Below, piece after piece: positions 25,700 through 35,229 of a stretch of 64,000 nt of DNA. The stretch is from Filifactor alocis ATCC 35896. Lineage in GTDB: Bacteria; Bacillota; Clostridia; Peptostreptococcales; Filifactoraceae. The notes beneath the pieces were generated by a model that did not search any database, was not told the DNA's origin, and saw nothing but the letters and a program-made list of their open reading frames with translations. The translations under genes and the position numbers were made by a program. Position 1 is the stretch's first letter, and the number at the start of each line of letters is the position of its first letter. The stretch lies in NCBI RefSeq assembly GCF_000163895.2, contig NC_016630.1, positions 868,001-932,000 of the forward strand. The letters run 5' to 3'.

Positions 25700-27181
25700 C
25701 TATAACAACGGAGAAAACAACCGACAAAATCCTTCCAACATTTTCTTGAAAAAACTCTTCTTCTTGTATTGAGCATACTCTACTTTGATACAATCTTTCA
25801 AATCTTCTTGAAACATATTATACAGCTCATCTACGGTATCATCATCATACAAGAACGCATTGATTTCCGCATTGGTTGAAAAACTCCGAATATCCATATT
25901 CAAGGTTCCTACACTTGCAAAAGAATGGTCTACCACCAAAACTTTGGAATGAAGGAATCCTTTTTTGTAAAAATAAACTTCCGCACCAAGCTCCATCACT
26001 TCCTCTAAATAGGAATGTGATGCATGGTACACCACAAAATGATCGGGAAAGGACGGAAACATAATTTTGACCTTCACTCCTGAAAGCAATGCTGTCTTCA
26101 ATGCGGTAAGCAATGCTTCGTCCGGAACAAAATACGGTGTCTGAATACAGATGGTCTCCTCTGCGCTTCCGATTCCTGAAAAATATGCCTGATAAATGGT
26201 CTCTTGCGGGGTACTTGCCTCCGAAGTTGCGATTTGAACAACAGAACGGTCGGATTTGTTCTCATCAGATTGGTTTTCAAATTCCGGAAATAAATCGACT
26301 GTCTGAATTTTTTCTTCCGTCAACATATACCATGCAAGCAAAAAGGTCAGTTGCAAAGAATAGACCGCTTCTCCTTCTATCCTCAAATGTGTATCTCTCC
26401 AAAAGCCGAATTTTTTGCTCTTGTGAATATACTCATCTCCTATGTTAATTCCTCCGATATAACCAACTTTTCCGTCAATAATCACCACCTTGCGGTGGTC
26501 TCTTCGATTGATATTGCGGTAGATATAGGGAAATTTCTCCAAAAAGTAGGACGATATTTCACATCCCGCCTCTCTCATTCCACGAAAGAATTCCGGGTTC
26601 TGATATAAATTTCGACAACCTACATCATCATAAATCAAACGAACCTCTACTCCCTGTTGTGCCTTTCGAATCAATGCATCGCGAATCTTTCTTCCGATTT
26701 CGGAATTTTTGATAATAAAATATTCTATGTGGATGTGCTTCTCGGCACGTTCAATATCTTCCAGCAAATGATGAAACTTTTCGACTCCTTCTTTGAACAA
26801 GGTAACATGGTTGTTCTTCGTGACCGGCAATCCTCCTGCGTTTAAAATCAGCCGTATCACTTTTTGATCTTCATACTGAAAAATCATCTCCGATTCTGCC
26901 AATTTTCTTTGTTCATCCACCAGACGCTCAAACTTCACCACATCTTTCAACTCGCCGGATTCCAAAAAATTTTCAGCCACTTTTTGTGCACGAATATACT
27001 GTTTCGACCGAACATTCTCACCAAACAAAAGATACAACAAAAATCCTATTCCGGGCAAGAATGCCAACACGATAATCCAAAGTGCCGTCTTGGACGGCTC
27101 CCTGTTCTCCAAAAAGACAATGATAATCGTAAACCAAATTGTAATCACATACAACAATCCGAAACCCGAAAAAAAGTCCAT
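25700..27181 (-). CDS. cls: Cardiolipin synthase
   Basis: 493 residues. Two N-terminal TMs (about 5-25, 36-55) followed by two phospholipase-D domains with HKD motifs: DHRKVVIIDGKVGYIGGIN (first) and LHSKVLVVDHSFASVGTLN (second). It joins two phosphatidylglycerol molecules at the membrane. Length is typical of bacterial ClsA. Its ATG overlaps the ogg stop codon (TAATG), indicating translational coupling with the DNA glycosylase upstream. Confidence 0.95.
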   Translation of the reverse strand: MDFFSGFGLLYVITIWFTIIIVFLENREPSKTALWIIVLAFLPGIGFLLYLLFGENVRSKQYIRAQKVAENFLESGELKDVVKFERLVDEQRKLAESEMIFQYEDQKVIRLILNAGGLPVTKNNHVTLFKEGVEKFHHLLEDIERAEKHIHIEYFIIKNSEIGRKIRDALIRKAQQGVEVRLIYDDVGCRNLYQNPEFFRGMREAGCEISSYFLEKFPYIYRNINRRDHRKVVIIDGKVGYIGGINIGDEYIHKSKKFGFWRDTHLRIEGEAVYSLQLTFLLAWYMLTEEKIQTVDLFPEFENQSDENKSDRSVVQIATSEASTPQETIYQAYFSGIGSAEETICIQTPYFVPDEALLTALKTALLSGVKVKIMFPSFPDHFVVYHASHSYLEEVMELGAEVYFYKKGFLHSKVLVVDHSFASVGTLNMDIRSFSTNAEINAFLYDDDTVDELYNMFQEDLKDCIKVEYAQYKKKSFFKKMLEGFCRLFSPLL

Positions 27182-28071
27182 TACTTCCTCCTTTTGCTCT
27201 GTTCCCTTTCATAATAAAACAAATATTGTTGTGCAATCCCTGCAAATGAGCCGAACAATTCCACTCCCAAACTTCGTACCCGTCTGATGTTCCCCATCGA
27301 TTCATCGGGATAATAACGTTGCATCACCTTTTTCATCCAGGTATCCATCGGAAATGCATCGTATTTCGCCATCGAAAACAACAGAATGCAATCGGCAACC
27401 TTCTCTCCCACTCCCGATAACTTCATCAATTCCTTTTGTGCTTCCAAGGTATCTAACGAAGGTAACTGTGCTATGTCAATCTCCTGATTCACAATCATAT
27501 CCACCGTTTTTTTGATATACTTCTCCCGATATCCCAACTTGATACCATCCCACTGTTCCTGAGAAAGCTTTTGTATCTGCTCCGCTTTTGGAAAAGCATA
27601 AATTACCTCTCCATCATACTCTCCAATCGGAGTTCCTGCAAACTCACAAATTTTAGTGATGCTGTTTTTGATTCGCGGAATATGGTTGTTTGCCGAAATA
27701 ATAAATGTAATAATCATCTCAAAGATATCTTGATTTAAGATGCGAAGTCCCTCTCCGAAAGAAATCGCCTTGTCCAAATAATCATCCAACCCCAAAAAAG
27801 ATTGTTTCAAAGTATGATAATCCCGCTCCAAATCAAAGTATCTGTTCCATACATCCTCACACTCTTGAAGTGTTGTATTTTGCAAGGTTATTGTGTCCCC
27901 CTGCTCGGAAACAATTGCCCAATGTTGTTGATGAACAACCAAAAAAGTATCTTCTCTAACTTCTTTGAATCGAAATGCCTGTCCGCTTTCATAAATTTGG
28001 CGCAAAGAAAAGTCAGATACTCCCTTTCGCTGATAAATTCCGTCCCCTACACAGTTCCATTCTCTTCCCAA
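27181..28071 (-). CDS. ogg: 8-oxoguanine DNA glycosylase / AP lyase
   Basis: 296 residues. N-terminal OGG-type domain (FSLRQIYESGQAFRFKEV) and HhH-GPD domain with the hairpin LSGVGEKVADCILLF, whose Lys is the expected Schiff-base residue, and the Asp in FPMDTWMKKVMQRYY. It removes oxidised guanine from DNA. The start is a TTG 7 nt after GAGG; an in-frame TGA just upstream excludes a longer protein. The stop overlaps the cls start. Confidence 0.93.
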   Translation of the reverse strand: MGREWNCVGDGIYQRKGVSDFSLRQIYESGQAFRFKEVREDTFLVVHQQHWAIVSEQGDTITLQNTTLQECEDVWNRYFDLERDYHTLKQSFLGLDDYLDKAISFGEGLRILNQDIFEMIITFIISANNHIPRIKNSITKICEFAGTPIGEYDGEVIYAFPKAEQIQKLSQEQWDGIKLGYREKYIKKTVDMIVNQEIDIAQLPSLDTLEAQKELMKLSGVGEKVADCILLFSMAKYDAFPMDTWMKKVMQRYYPDESMGNIRRVRSLGVELFGSFAGIAQQYLFYYEREQSKRRK

Positions 28072-28351
28072 ATTTCATCCTCACAATCTTCTTTCATCCT
28101 ATTCTCTGTTTGGCTTTCCTTGTATTCTCATTTCAAATTTCTGTCCGCACTGTTACTCTCTCTTAAATCAATGTAGCATTCTTTCGCTTCAAGTCAAGCA
28201 AGACCAAAGGATATTTTTACATTTATCATCATTTGATGGGATTTTTGTAACTGATATGTTTTTACAACCAATATGGTTTCTAACATAGAACTCAAACGAA
28301 ATCCCCTTGCTTTCGTTTCATTTTCTCCGATACTTCTTCCTTGTCCGAAAA
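28072..28351. repeat. Spacer with a degenerate dispersed-repeat copy
   Basis: Between the AEC transporter and ogg. The stretch at about 28143-28262 has CTCTCTTAAATCAATGTA and ATTTTTACATTTATCATCAT...GGGATTTTTGTAACTGAT, related to the copies at about 9.03, 24.0 and 34.9 kb. Short open frames here have no ribosome site. Confidence 0.35.
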
Positions 28352-29290
28352 CTAAGCGCCAATCTTCAAAAATCCAACCACGAAAGGAATGGTAATCATG
28401 GAAAGAATGGTACATACCGATGCAACTTGCGAAGCTAACACATCATCACTTCCAACATTTGTTGCAAAAATTGTCACATAGCTTGCCGTCGGCATTGAAA
28501 TCAAAATAATAGGAACTGTAATTTGAATATCTTTCAATCCAATCAAAGAATACAGCACAAACATTGCCATCGGAAGCAGTATCAGTTTACAAAGGCTCAC
28601 CAAATAAATTTTGTAATTGAAAATAAACTCACTGATTTTTGCTCTCGATAGAGAAATTCCGATAATAATCATCGCCAAAGGTGACATCATCGCTCCTGTA
28701 GAATTGACCGCTCCCTTCAAAGGCTCCGGAATAGAAATTTGTAATAGAAACAGCGTGAAACCTGCCAACACAGACAACACCCCCGGATTAACAATGCTTT
28801 TTTTTATCACATTATGTTTCATATCAATATCGCCGTTTCTGGCAACAAGATACATTCCCACACTCCATGCCATAAACTCAAATGATAAACTTGCAAGAGT
28901 TGCAAAAAACACCTTATCTTCTCCAAGAAGTTGTCCGATCATCGCAAAGCCCATATATCCTACATTCGGCAAAATCATAGATGCCTGAAACACATCTTTT
29001 TCTTTTCCCTCGCACGGAAGGAAACGAATTAACACAAAAGAAAGACAGACTGTCAAAAAATAGGTTACTGCCATAATCAGAATAATGGATACTCCTACCG
29101 AAAAACGATCCATTGAAAAAGGAATTTGCATCCCGCGAATAATTGCACAAGGCATTGCGATATACAGCAATACCGAGCTGATTTGCTTTTGACCGTCCTT
29201 TGTAATCAATCCTTTTTTACCGATGACATATCCGAATATGACAATAATAAATAATTTCAATACTTCTACCAACACTTCTAAAAAACTCAC
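28352..29290 (-). CDS. AEC-family auxin-efflux-like transporter
   Basis: 312 residues, ten predicted TMs in two halves, with the family core PCAIIRGMQIPF near the N-terminus, an ASMILPNVGYMGFAMIGQLL helix and ISMPTASYVTIFATNVGSDD near the C-terminus, as in the MleP/auxin-efflux-carrier family (PF03547). Members carry organic acids such as malate; the substrate here cannot be told. The start is a GTG overlapping the TGA of a short upstream frame. Confidence 0.9.
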   Translation of the reverse strand: MSFLEVLVEVLKLFIIVIFGYVIGKKGLITKDGQKQISSVLLYIAMPCAIIRGMQIPFSMDRFSVGVSIILIMAVTYFLTVCLSFVLIRFLPCEGKEKDVFQASMILPNVGYMGFAMIGQLLGEDKVFFATLASLSFEFMAWSVGMYLVARNGDIDMKHNVIKKSIVNPGVLSVLAGFTLFLLQISIPEPLKGAVNSTGAMMSPLAMIIIGISLSRAKISEFIFNYKIYLVSLCKLILLPMAMFVLYSLIGLKDIQITVPIILISMPTASYVTIFATNVGSDDVLASQVASVCTILSMITIPFVVGFLKIGA

Positions 29291-29778
29291 TTGATTCTTT
29301 CCTCTTTCTTTCCTGCAAAATACTCTTGATGCCTATTGTGATAATTCCAAAACCCTTCATTCGCACAAAGAAAGAACAAGTATGTCCAAAACTCCCACAA
29401 AACGCATTGTTTCCCCATAAAATATTCATCAGCTGTTATAAACCGACTCATTTTATATTTTTGTTGCAATGTGAATACATTTTCAACTTCATATAAAATG
29501 TATTCCGATTCATTTATCATAGCATAAAATAATCTATAAATATATTATTTTCTCCTCAAAAAATTTCTTCTCTTCTATAAAAAAACACAATTCATAAAAT
29601 ATTCGACAAAAGTCCCCCTGCTTACAAAAAAAATGATAATATGGTAGCTGACAAACACAAGCTCTCCAAAAATAGGATTGCTGATTGAAAAAGAAAACTA
29701 TGATTTATCATTAGTTCAGAACATGGATTTGATATTATTTTAACTGAGATAAACAGAATCATAAAAGGAGATTTTAAA
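29291..29778. other. Divergent spacer between AEC gene and tdk
   Basis: AT-rich. It holds a 77-codon minus-strand frame (29287-29520) ending at the AEC start; no ribosome site and no recognisable family, so it is not called. Promoters for both flanking genes must lie here, but I see no convincing pair of boxes. Confidence 0.4.
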
Positions 29779-30369
29779 ATGGCAAAATTATATTTCAGAT
29801 TCGGTGTAATGGGCTCCAGTAAAACTGCTAACGCACTAATGGTGCGGTATAATTATGCGGAAAAAGAAAAGAACGCTATCTTACTGAAGCCGAAACTTGA
29901 CAGTAGAGATGGAGAAAAAATCATTAAATCCAGAATTGGAATTGAATCAAACTGTATCTTTATTGAAGACTTTCTAAAAGATGTAGAAGATGATAAGACA
30001 ATATTACATCACTGTAGTTGTATTATTATTGATGAAGCACAGTTCATGAAAACAAAACAAGCAGAAACTTTTGCATATATTGTAGATTATTATAATATCC
30101 CCGTTATTTGTTACGGTCTTAAAACAGATTTTAAGGGAGAATTATTTGAGGGTAGCAGAAGACTAATTGAGCTTTGTGACGTAATTGAAGAAATCCCCAC
30201 TGTTTGTTGGTGCGGATGTAAAGCAAAATTTAATGCAAGAATTTCAGAAGGCAAAGTGCTGAGAGATGGAGAGCAGGTTCAACTCGGTGGCAATGAATCT
30301 TATGTCGGCCTCTGCAGAAAACATTATATGGAAGGTGTTTTAAGCGAAGAAAACAGGAACAATAGGTAA
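29779..30369 (+). CDS. tdk: Thymidine kinase, type II
   Basis: 196 residues. It phosphorylates thymidine in the salvage pathway. P-loop variant FGVMGSSKTANAL (family GxMxSGKS/T), Walker B IIIDEAQFM, the catalytic Glu in DEAQF, FKGELFEGSRRLIELCD, and structural-zinc cysteines CWCGCKAKF and LCRKHY. AAAAGGAG lies upstream of the ATG. It is a lone plus-strand gene among minus-strand neighbours and ends in a strong hairpin overlapping its stop. Confidence 0.95.
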   Translation: MAKLYFRFGVMGSSKTANALMVRYNYAEKEKNAILLKPKLDSRDGEKIIKSRIGIESNCIFIEDFLKDVEDDKTILHHCSCIIIDEAQFMKTKQAETFAYIVDYYNIPVICYGLKTDFKGELFEGSRRLIELCDVIEEIPTVCWCGCKAKFNARISEGKVLRDGEQVQLGGNESYVGLCRKHYMEGVLSEENRNNR

Positions 30370-30390
30370 GTTGCTCCTATTGTTCCTGTT
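30352..30390 (+). terminator. Hairpin overlapping the tdk stop
   Basis: Inverted repeat AACAGGAACAATAGG / CCTATTGTTCCTGTT with a 9-nt loop; the TAA stop lies in the loop. No T-run, so termination is probable, not certain. Confidence 0.6.
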
Positions 30391-30547
30391 CATAACAATC
30401 TATTGGTAAACGACAATATAATCTATCATACATATTGATACATCATTGATACAGTGAGTTTATCAACTCTTTTTGTCCTATAGACCAAAAAACAAAAAAA
30501 ATAGAAAGTACCCATTTTCCAATGAATCTTTCTTCACAAAATATGTA

Positions 30548-30633
30548 TGGTGCAGGTGGTGGGATTTGAACCCACACGGTGTTGCCACCGCTGGATTTTG
30601 AGTCCAGTGCGTCTGCCGTTTCGCCACACCTGC
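30548..30633 (-). tRNA. tRNA-Leu (anticodon CAA)
   Basis: 86 nt including an encoded CCA. Acceptor GCAGGTG / CACCTGC with discriminator A, anticodon loop CTCAAAA giving CAA (reads UUG), and a long variable arm CGGTGGCAACACCG typical of class II tRNAs. Confidence 0.96.
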
Positions 30634-30649
30634 ATTTAACTACTTGACT

Positions 30650-30678
30650 ATAATATCATACTCCCTTATAGATTTCAA
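30650..30678 (-). promoter_or_regulatory. Promoter of tRNA-Leu
   Basis: Minus-strand TTGAAA (30673-30678), 17-nt spacer, TATTAT (30650-30655), 16 nt upstream of the mature 5' end. Confidence 0.65.
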
Positions 30679-30830
30679 GAAAAATATTATAATATTTTCG
30701 GAAAACCTCTCATAAAGTATCCTAAACACAAAAGAGGCTTTCCGCTTTGAGTACAACCACCCGAAGTTCCTTGAAAAAATAGAATTTCAGGTGGCAATTA
30801 CTCTGTTAAATCTAATCATCTCTTTCTTAA

Positions 30831-32063
30831 CTATTTCATTTTAATTTGATGGAATTTTTTCTTTCCTTTTCGAAGCATAATCACTCCGTCTTGTAAGAAC
30901 GAATCATCTATGATTGTTTTCGGTTCTTTGATAATTTCATCGTTTACCGCAACAGAACCTTGCATCACCAAACGACGACCTTCACTGTTGGATGGTGACA
31001 ATCCCACTTGTTTCAATAAGTCTAAAATTCCAATTCCTTGTTCCAACTCTTCTTTGGTCAATTCTGTTGTCGGAGCATCCGCACTTGTTCCACCCTTGCC
31101 GAACAACTGTCTTGCAGCTTCTTGTGCCTTGATTGCTTCCTCTTCACTATGCACGATTTTGGTTACTTCAAATGCCAATACTTCTTTTGCCTTATTGATC
31201 TCTGCATCTTGCAACGCTCCCAAACGGCGAACCTCTTCCATCGGTAAGAAAGTAAGCAAAGCCAAACATTTTTCAACAGATGCATCTTCAATATTTCTCC
31301 AATATTGATAGAAATCGTATGGCGAAGTTTTTTCCGGATCAAGCCACACTGCTCCGGACATCGTTTTGCCCATTTTCACTCCGTCAGAGCGAGTCAACAG
31401 TTGAAATGTCATTCCATAAGCGGATTTTGCTGTTTTGCGACGAATCAAATCCGTTCCCGCAATGATGTTGGACCATTGGTCATCTCCTCCGAACTCCAAC
31501 TTACAGTCATACAACTCATTCAATTTGTAGAAATCGTACGCCTGCATCAACATATAGTTAAATTCTAAGAACGATAAGCCCGCCTCACTTTGCATACGAG
31601 TTTTGAAACAATCCGCCGACAACATCCGATTGACAGAAAAATGTACTCCGATATCACGGATAAAAGGAATATACTCCAACTTCATCAACCAATCGGCATT
31701 GTTTACCATAATTGCCTTATCATCTGTAAAATCAATAAATTTAGAAAGTTGTTTCTTAAAACATTCACTGTTGTGACGGATGGTTTCTTCCGTCATCATG
31801 GAACGCATATCCGAACGTCCGGACGGATCACCAATCATCGCAGTTCCTCCACCAATCAAAATAATCGGTCTATGCCCCGCCAACTGAAGATGTCTCATTG
31901 CCATCGCTTGCAAGAAATGTCCCACATGCAAACTGTCGGCGGTTGGGTCATATCCTGTATAAAAAGTAACTTTCTCTTTGCCAAGCAACTCTCTGATTTC
32001 TTCTTCATGCGTTGTCTGTGCAATAAATCCACGCTCTAACAGTACATCATACACATTTTTCAT
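30831..32063 (-). CDS. tyrS: Tyrosyl-tRNA synthetase
   Basis: 410 residues from the ATG at 32063; GGGAGG lies 7-8 nt before it, so the in-frame TTG 15 nt upstream is not the start. Class I synthetase with HIGH variant HVGH (in DPTADSLHVGHFLQ) and KMSKS variant KMGKT, plus a C-terminal S4 RNA-binding domain (SNSEGRRLVMQGSVAVNDE). It charges tRNA-Tyr in the cytoplasm. Controlled by the T-box leader upstream. Confidence 0.96.
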   Translation of the reverse strand: MKNVYDVLLERGFIAQTTHEEEIRELLGKEKVTFYTGYDPTADSLHVGHFLQAMAMRHLQLAGHRPIILIGGGTAMIGDPSGRSDMRSMMTEETIRHNSECFKKQLSKFIDFTDDKAIMVNNADWLMKLEYIPFIRDIGVHFSVNRMLSADCFKTRMQSEAGLSFLEFNYMLMQAYDFYKLNELYDCKLEFGGDDQWSNIIAGTDLIRRKTAKSAYGMTFQLLTRSDGVKMGKTMSGAVWLDPEKTSPYDFYQYWRNIEDASVEKCLALLTFLPMEEVRRLGALQDAEINKAKEVLAFEVTKIVHSEEEAIKAQEAARQLFGKGGTSADAPTTELTKEELEQGIGILDLLKQVGLSPSNSEGRRLVMQGSVAVNDEIIKEPKTIIDDSFLQDGVIMLRKGKKKFHQIKMK

Positions 32064-32154
32064 CTTAATTCCTCCCAACTTTTTTCAAACATTCTCTTTT
32101 CAAACGATTCTAAGGTGCAAAAACTCATTTGCTCAAACGGCAAACTCCAAAATT

Positions 32155-32400
32155 TTTCCATAAAAAAAGCAATCCACACCTGTTTTTACAACAGGGGCGA
32201 ATTGTCCGCGGTACCACCCTGATTATGCCGAATCGACATCACTTCATTTTGCTCATAACGGTAGCTGCCGTGTACCCTACTCTCGTTCAAATACAAGCTC
32301 CAAAGTGTATATTACAAATTCCCTGTCAATTCACACCAAACACTGACTCTCTGCAAAGGAACACTTGCTTTTCTCTTTTTCTTCGCTCTGTATGAAATTA
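32155..32400 (-). promoter_or_regulatory. T-box leader of tyrS
   Basis: The minus strand contains the T-box AGGGTGGTACCGCGGA (32205-32220) followed by a competing terminator (CCTGTT / AACAGG stem, T-run at 32162-32168). In stem I the triplet UAC (32307-32309, followed by A) is placed as a Tyr specifier, matching the downstream gene. Uncharged tRNA-Tyr would switch the leader to the antiterminator. Confidence 0.92.
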
Positions 32401-32405
32401 TCCCC

Positions 32406-32434
32406 AGTATAGTGGAAAAAATTTTTTTCGTCAA
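32406..32434 (-). promoter_or_regulatory. Promoter of the tyrS T-box transcript
   Basis: Minus-strand TTGACG (32429-32434), 17-nt spacer, TATACT (32406-32411); starts a leader of about 335 nt. Confidence 0.8.
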
Positions 32435-32615
32435 TCTTTTTTCCAAAAACATTACAAAAACAATCCCTTTTCTGCACTGCAACAGATTTGTATTAAGCAT
32501 GAAAGGAGGAAGTATTCACTCTTTTTACTCCCTCATACCATCCATTGTATCTTACTGCGATGAAATGATGTATCAGTCTCTGCTCTTATTCATTGGTGAT
32601 TTGCATTTGTTTCAT

Positions 32616-33155
32616 TTAATGGCTTACATTTTTCTGATGAGCTTTTAGCTTTTTCATCGCCCACTCATAATGACTTGAAGTTGCACTTACAAAATACGAA
32701 CCGAGTGTACTGCCTCCCGTCCACTTATATACACCTTTGGAAAACAATTCTTCATTACTGAATGTTTCGGCTAACTCCAAGACTTCATTATGGGATTTAT
32801 GAAACATATCCGTAGCATCTTCAAGAGAAGTATTCTGATGTTTTTTCCAAAATTCAACATTCATATCACCATAAGTTTTCCAGTTATACGGTTTAGGCAA
32901 AAACGTTTTTTCTTCTCCTTGTTGATTGGAATGTACCCAATTTAAAATAAGCTGATGCCATTCATAGAGATGAATGAAAATATCTCTTAAGTTCTTGTCC
33001 CTTTTCCAATGAGCTTCTTTTTTCTTTTCATCCTTTGAAAAATCGAACGGCGTACTTAATTCTTCCTGACTCATCTTTGAAATCAGTAAATTTAACTTTT
33101 CATAGTTTTCTTTGGCAGCAGCCATTAAATCATTTTTTGTCGTTGGTCTTGGCAT
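32616..33155 (-). CDS. ClbS/DfsB-family four-helix protein
   Basis: 179 residues from the ATG at 33155 (MPRPTTKNDLMAAAKENYEK), GGAGG 8 nt upstream; a second ATG one codon earlier is equally possible. The N-terminus, RDIFIHLYEWHQLILNWV and KWTGGSTLGSYFVSATSSHY match the ClbS/DfsB group (DUF1706). The best-known member, ClbS, protects against colibactin by hydrolysing it; most members have unknown substrates. It is the last gene of a likely three-gene operon with the GyrI-like and WYL regulator genes. Confidence 0.85.
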   Translation of the reverse strand: MPRPTTKNDLMAAAKENYEKLNLLISKMSQEELSTPFDFSKDEKKKEAHWKRDKNLRDIFIHLYEWHQLILNWVHSNQQGEEKTFLPKPYNWKTYGDMNVEFWKKHQNTSLEDATDMFHKSHNEVLELAETFSNEELFSKGVYKWTGGSTLGSYFVSATSSHYEWAMKKLKAHQKNVSH

Positions 33156-33167
33156 CATCAATTCCTC

Positions 33168-33782
33168 CTATTTTACCGAGTATCTCAATATCGTTTTTTG
33201 TTTCTCTTCAGATGTTCTATTTTTATTGCTCAAATATATTTCTCTGTGGAAATCGTCTGTTCTTGTAAGCTTACATTCACTTGCAAACTGATCCATCCTC
33301 TCAAATGACTGAAGCTCATCATCATAACTTCCGACATGTAACATTTGAATGGATTTGCCATCTTCTATTTTTTGAAAATCTATCTCCTCATATAAATCAT
33401 TGGGCTTTTTCTTTTTCACATTTTCAAGCGCCTCTGCAAATAGTTCTTGTGTAATAAAATCAGGTTGCTTAATCATCAATGTGTATTTCAGTTTATTTTT
33501 ATCAAACTCTTGTCCTTCCGACTTTTTCCAAAGTCCCTCCAACGGATACACAGTAAAATCTGTAATCTCATTATCAGATTTACTTTTCACAGTAGATTTA
33601 AACAACATTTTAATGGCATAGGCAAGTGAATACAATGCAGATATTCTATCCGAAAAATCAGCTTCATTGGGATTACCTGTCCCTCTTATCAAAATAAATC
33701 TTCCCGGTGGTATGTCTATCACAATCGGTGTTTGTTTTACACCATAAATACTTTTTTCTTGTTTTCTCCATTCATACTTCAT
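33168..33782 (-). CDS. GyrI-like small-molecule-binding protein
   Basis: 204 residues. The opening KQTPIVIDIPPGRFILIRGT and the later MLHVGSYDDELQSFERMDQF are typical of the GyrI-like domain (PF06445) in its stand-alone form, where the cavity binds or hydrolyses small toxic compounds. No DNA-binding domain is fused. It lies 12 nt upstream of the ClbS/DfsB gene and 60 nt downstream of the WYL regulator, which suggests a small xenobiotic-response operon. Ligand unknown. Confidence 0.82.
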   Translation of the reverse strand: MKYEWRKQEKSIYGVKQTPIVIDIPPGRFILIRGTGNPNEADFSDRISALYSLAYAIKMLFKSTVKSKSDNEITDFTVYPLEGLWKKSEGQEFDKNKLKYTLMIKQPDFITQELFAEALENVKKKKPNDLYEEIDFQKIEDGKSIQMLHVGSYDDELQSFERMDQFASECKLTRTDDFHREIYLSNKNRTSEEKQKTILRYSVK

Positions 33783-33842
33783 GATTCAATCCTCCTTACA
33801 TTAGATAAGTTCATTTTACAAGAAGAAACATGACACCATCTG

Positions 33843-34742
33843 TCATATTATATATTTTTTTGCCATTTTATTTATCCTTTCTTTAATCTGCATTCGTATC
33901 TCTTTCGGTTCCAATACTTCTGCACCATCTCCAAATGAAAAAATATAATTGTATAGGCCGTAGTCGTTCGGTATCTCTATTTCTGTATATAAATTCCCAT
34001 CATCGTCCTCTGTGATTTGTCCCTTTAACTCATCATACACACGAAAGGCAACTTTACGGTCAAACTTGACTTTGAGAATGACTGTATTTTTATATGGTAT
34101 TTCTTTGTTCAGCATCAAATTCTCAAAACTGTCTTCAAACATCTCATCTTGAATCTCCAAATTTTTTATACGAGACAATTTAAAATATCTAAAATCATTT
34201 CTGAGCAAACACAACGCATATAGATACCAGTCCTGACCCTTAAAAAGTAATCTCGCCGGTTTCACTCTTCTCCTTGTTTCTTCTTCGTTACTGCTGAAGT
34301 ATGAGAATGAAATCATATGTTTACTTAAAATTGCAGATTTAATATCATAAAAAGTTTTTTCGTATAACTTGTTGTTTTGCCAATTATTAAAATCAACTTC
34401 TATCCAATTCGTATTTTTTATGTTGAACAGTGCTGACAGTTTTATCAAGAGTTCATTCTCATGTTGTTTTGCTATACTGTCTAATCCATGAAGAGCGGAC
34501 ATAATCTGTTGTTTCTCCTGCTTGGAAAGTAGCGATTTGCTCAATACAAAATCTTCTGCAATCTCTATTCCCCCACCCTTTCCCTTCAACGCATAGATGG
34601 GAATACCGGAACTGCTGAGAGAATCGATATCGCGATAAATTGTTCTGACCGACACCTCAAATTTATCAGCAAGCTCACTTGCCGTAACTTTTCCTTTTTC
34701 TAAAATATAGTATAGTATCCTGAATAATCTATTGTCTTTCAT
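33843..34742 (-). CDS. WYL-domain transcriptional regulator (YafY type)
   Basis: 299 residues from the ATG at 34742 (MKDNRLFRILYYILEKGKVT), AGGAG about 12 nt upstream; an upstream in-frame start is less likely. N-terminal HTH_11/DeoR-like domain (ASELADKFEVSVRTIYRDID) and a WYL domain with the core GQDWYLYALC and the basic KPARLLFK strand. It probably regulates the two downstream genes, GyrI-like and ClbS/DfsB, in response to a ligand. Confidence 0.88.
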   Translation of the reverse strand: MKDNRLFRILYYILEKGKVTASELADKFEVSVRTIYRDIDSLSSSGIPIYALKGKGGGIEIAEDFVLSKSLLSKQEKQQIMSALHGLDSIAKQHENELLIKLSALFNIKNTNWIEVDFNNWQNNKLYEKTFYDIKSAILSKHMISFSYFSSNEEETRRRVKPARLLFKGQDWYLYALCLLRNDFRYFKLSRIKNLEIQDEMFEDSFENLMLNKEIPYKNTVILKVKFDRKVAFRVYDELKGQITEDDDGNLYTEIEIPNDYGLYNYIFSFGDGAEVLEPKEIRMQIKERINKMAKKYII

Positions 34743-34862
34743 AGTATTAACATCTCCTATCTTCATTATATCACAATAACTTGACATCTATTGTCATATT
34801 ATTCTTTAGCAGATGAAAAGTTGCCAAAAAAGATACTCTCTGTTCATTGTTTATCGTATTAT

Positions 34863-35009
34863 CTATTTCACTTGCCCTCTATCATCATATTAAGGCACTG
34901 TTCATAGTTTGACCGCTCTATTTCTCTATTCCGATTTCTCATATAGAAACACGGTCAAATAGATGATTGTTTCCCATTCAAATTTACAAAAATTTCATTC
35001 ACTTTCGTA
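34863..35009. repeat. Dispersed intergenic hairpin repeat, copy at 34.9 kb
   Basis: Begins TTTCACTTGCCCTCTATCAT, then GTTCATAGTTT, an inverted repeat TTTGACCG / CGGTCAAA (partly extended by TATTTCT / AGAAACA), and CAAATTTACAAAAATTTCAT. Ordered similarity to 24032-24178 is clear by eye; the hairpin arms differ in sequence but the pairing is kept. Confidence 0.6.
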
Positions 35010-35155
35010 TTACTTCCCATTTATTTCTTCAGTATTCATATTGTCTTTTATCAAAGCGAGTCTTTGCTATCAAAACGATTCGCAATCATCAATCTATCCT
35101 CTGATGTTTGAAACAAAGTATCTTTTTGTGAAAAAAGAAATGGAATCTCCTCGTA

Positions 35156-35183
35156 TTGATTATTATCAAATACATGATATAAT
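35156..35183 (+). promoter_or_regulatory. Promoter of the CBS-domain gene
   Basis: TTGATT (35156-35161), 16-nt spacer, TATAAT (35178-35183), 47 nt upstream of the ATG. Confidence 0.7.
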
Positions 35184-35229
35184 AATCAAAGATAATACAT
35201 TGATAAGATGATATAGGAGGCACAACAGT

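Noticed and set aside
29287..29520. 77-codon frame overlapping the AEC transporter start
   Set aside because: No ribosome site and it begins inside promoter-like sequence; the GTGA overlap alone is weak support.
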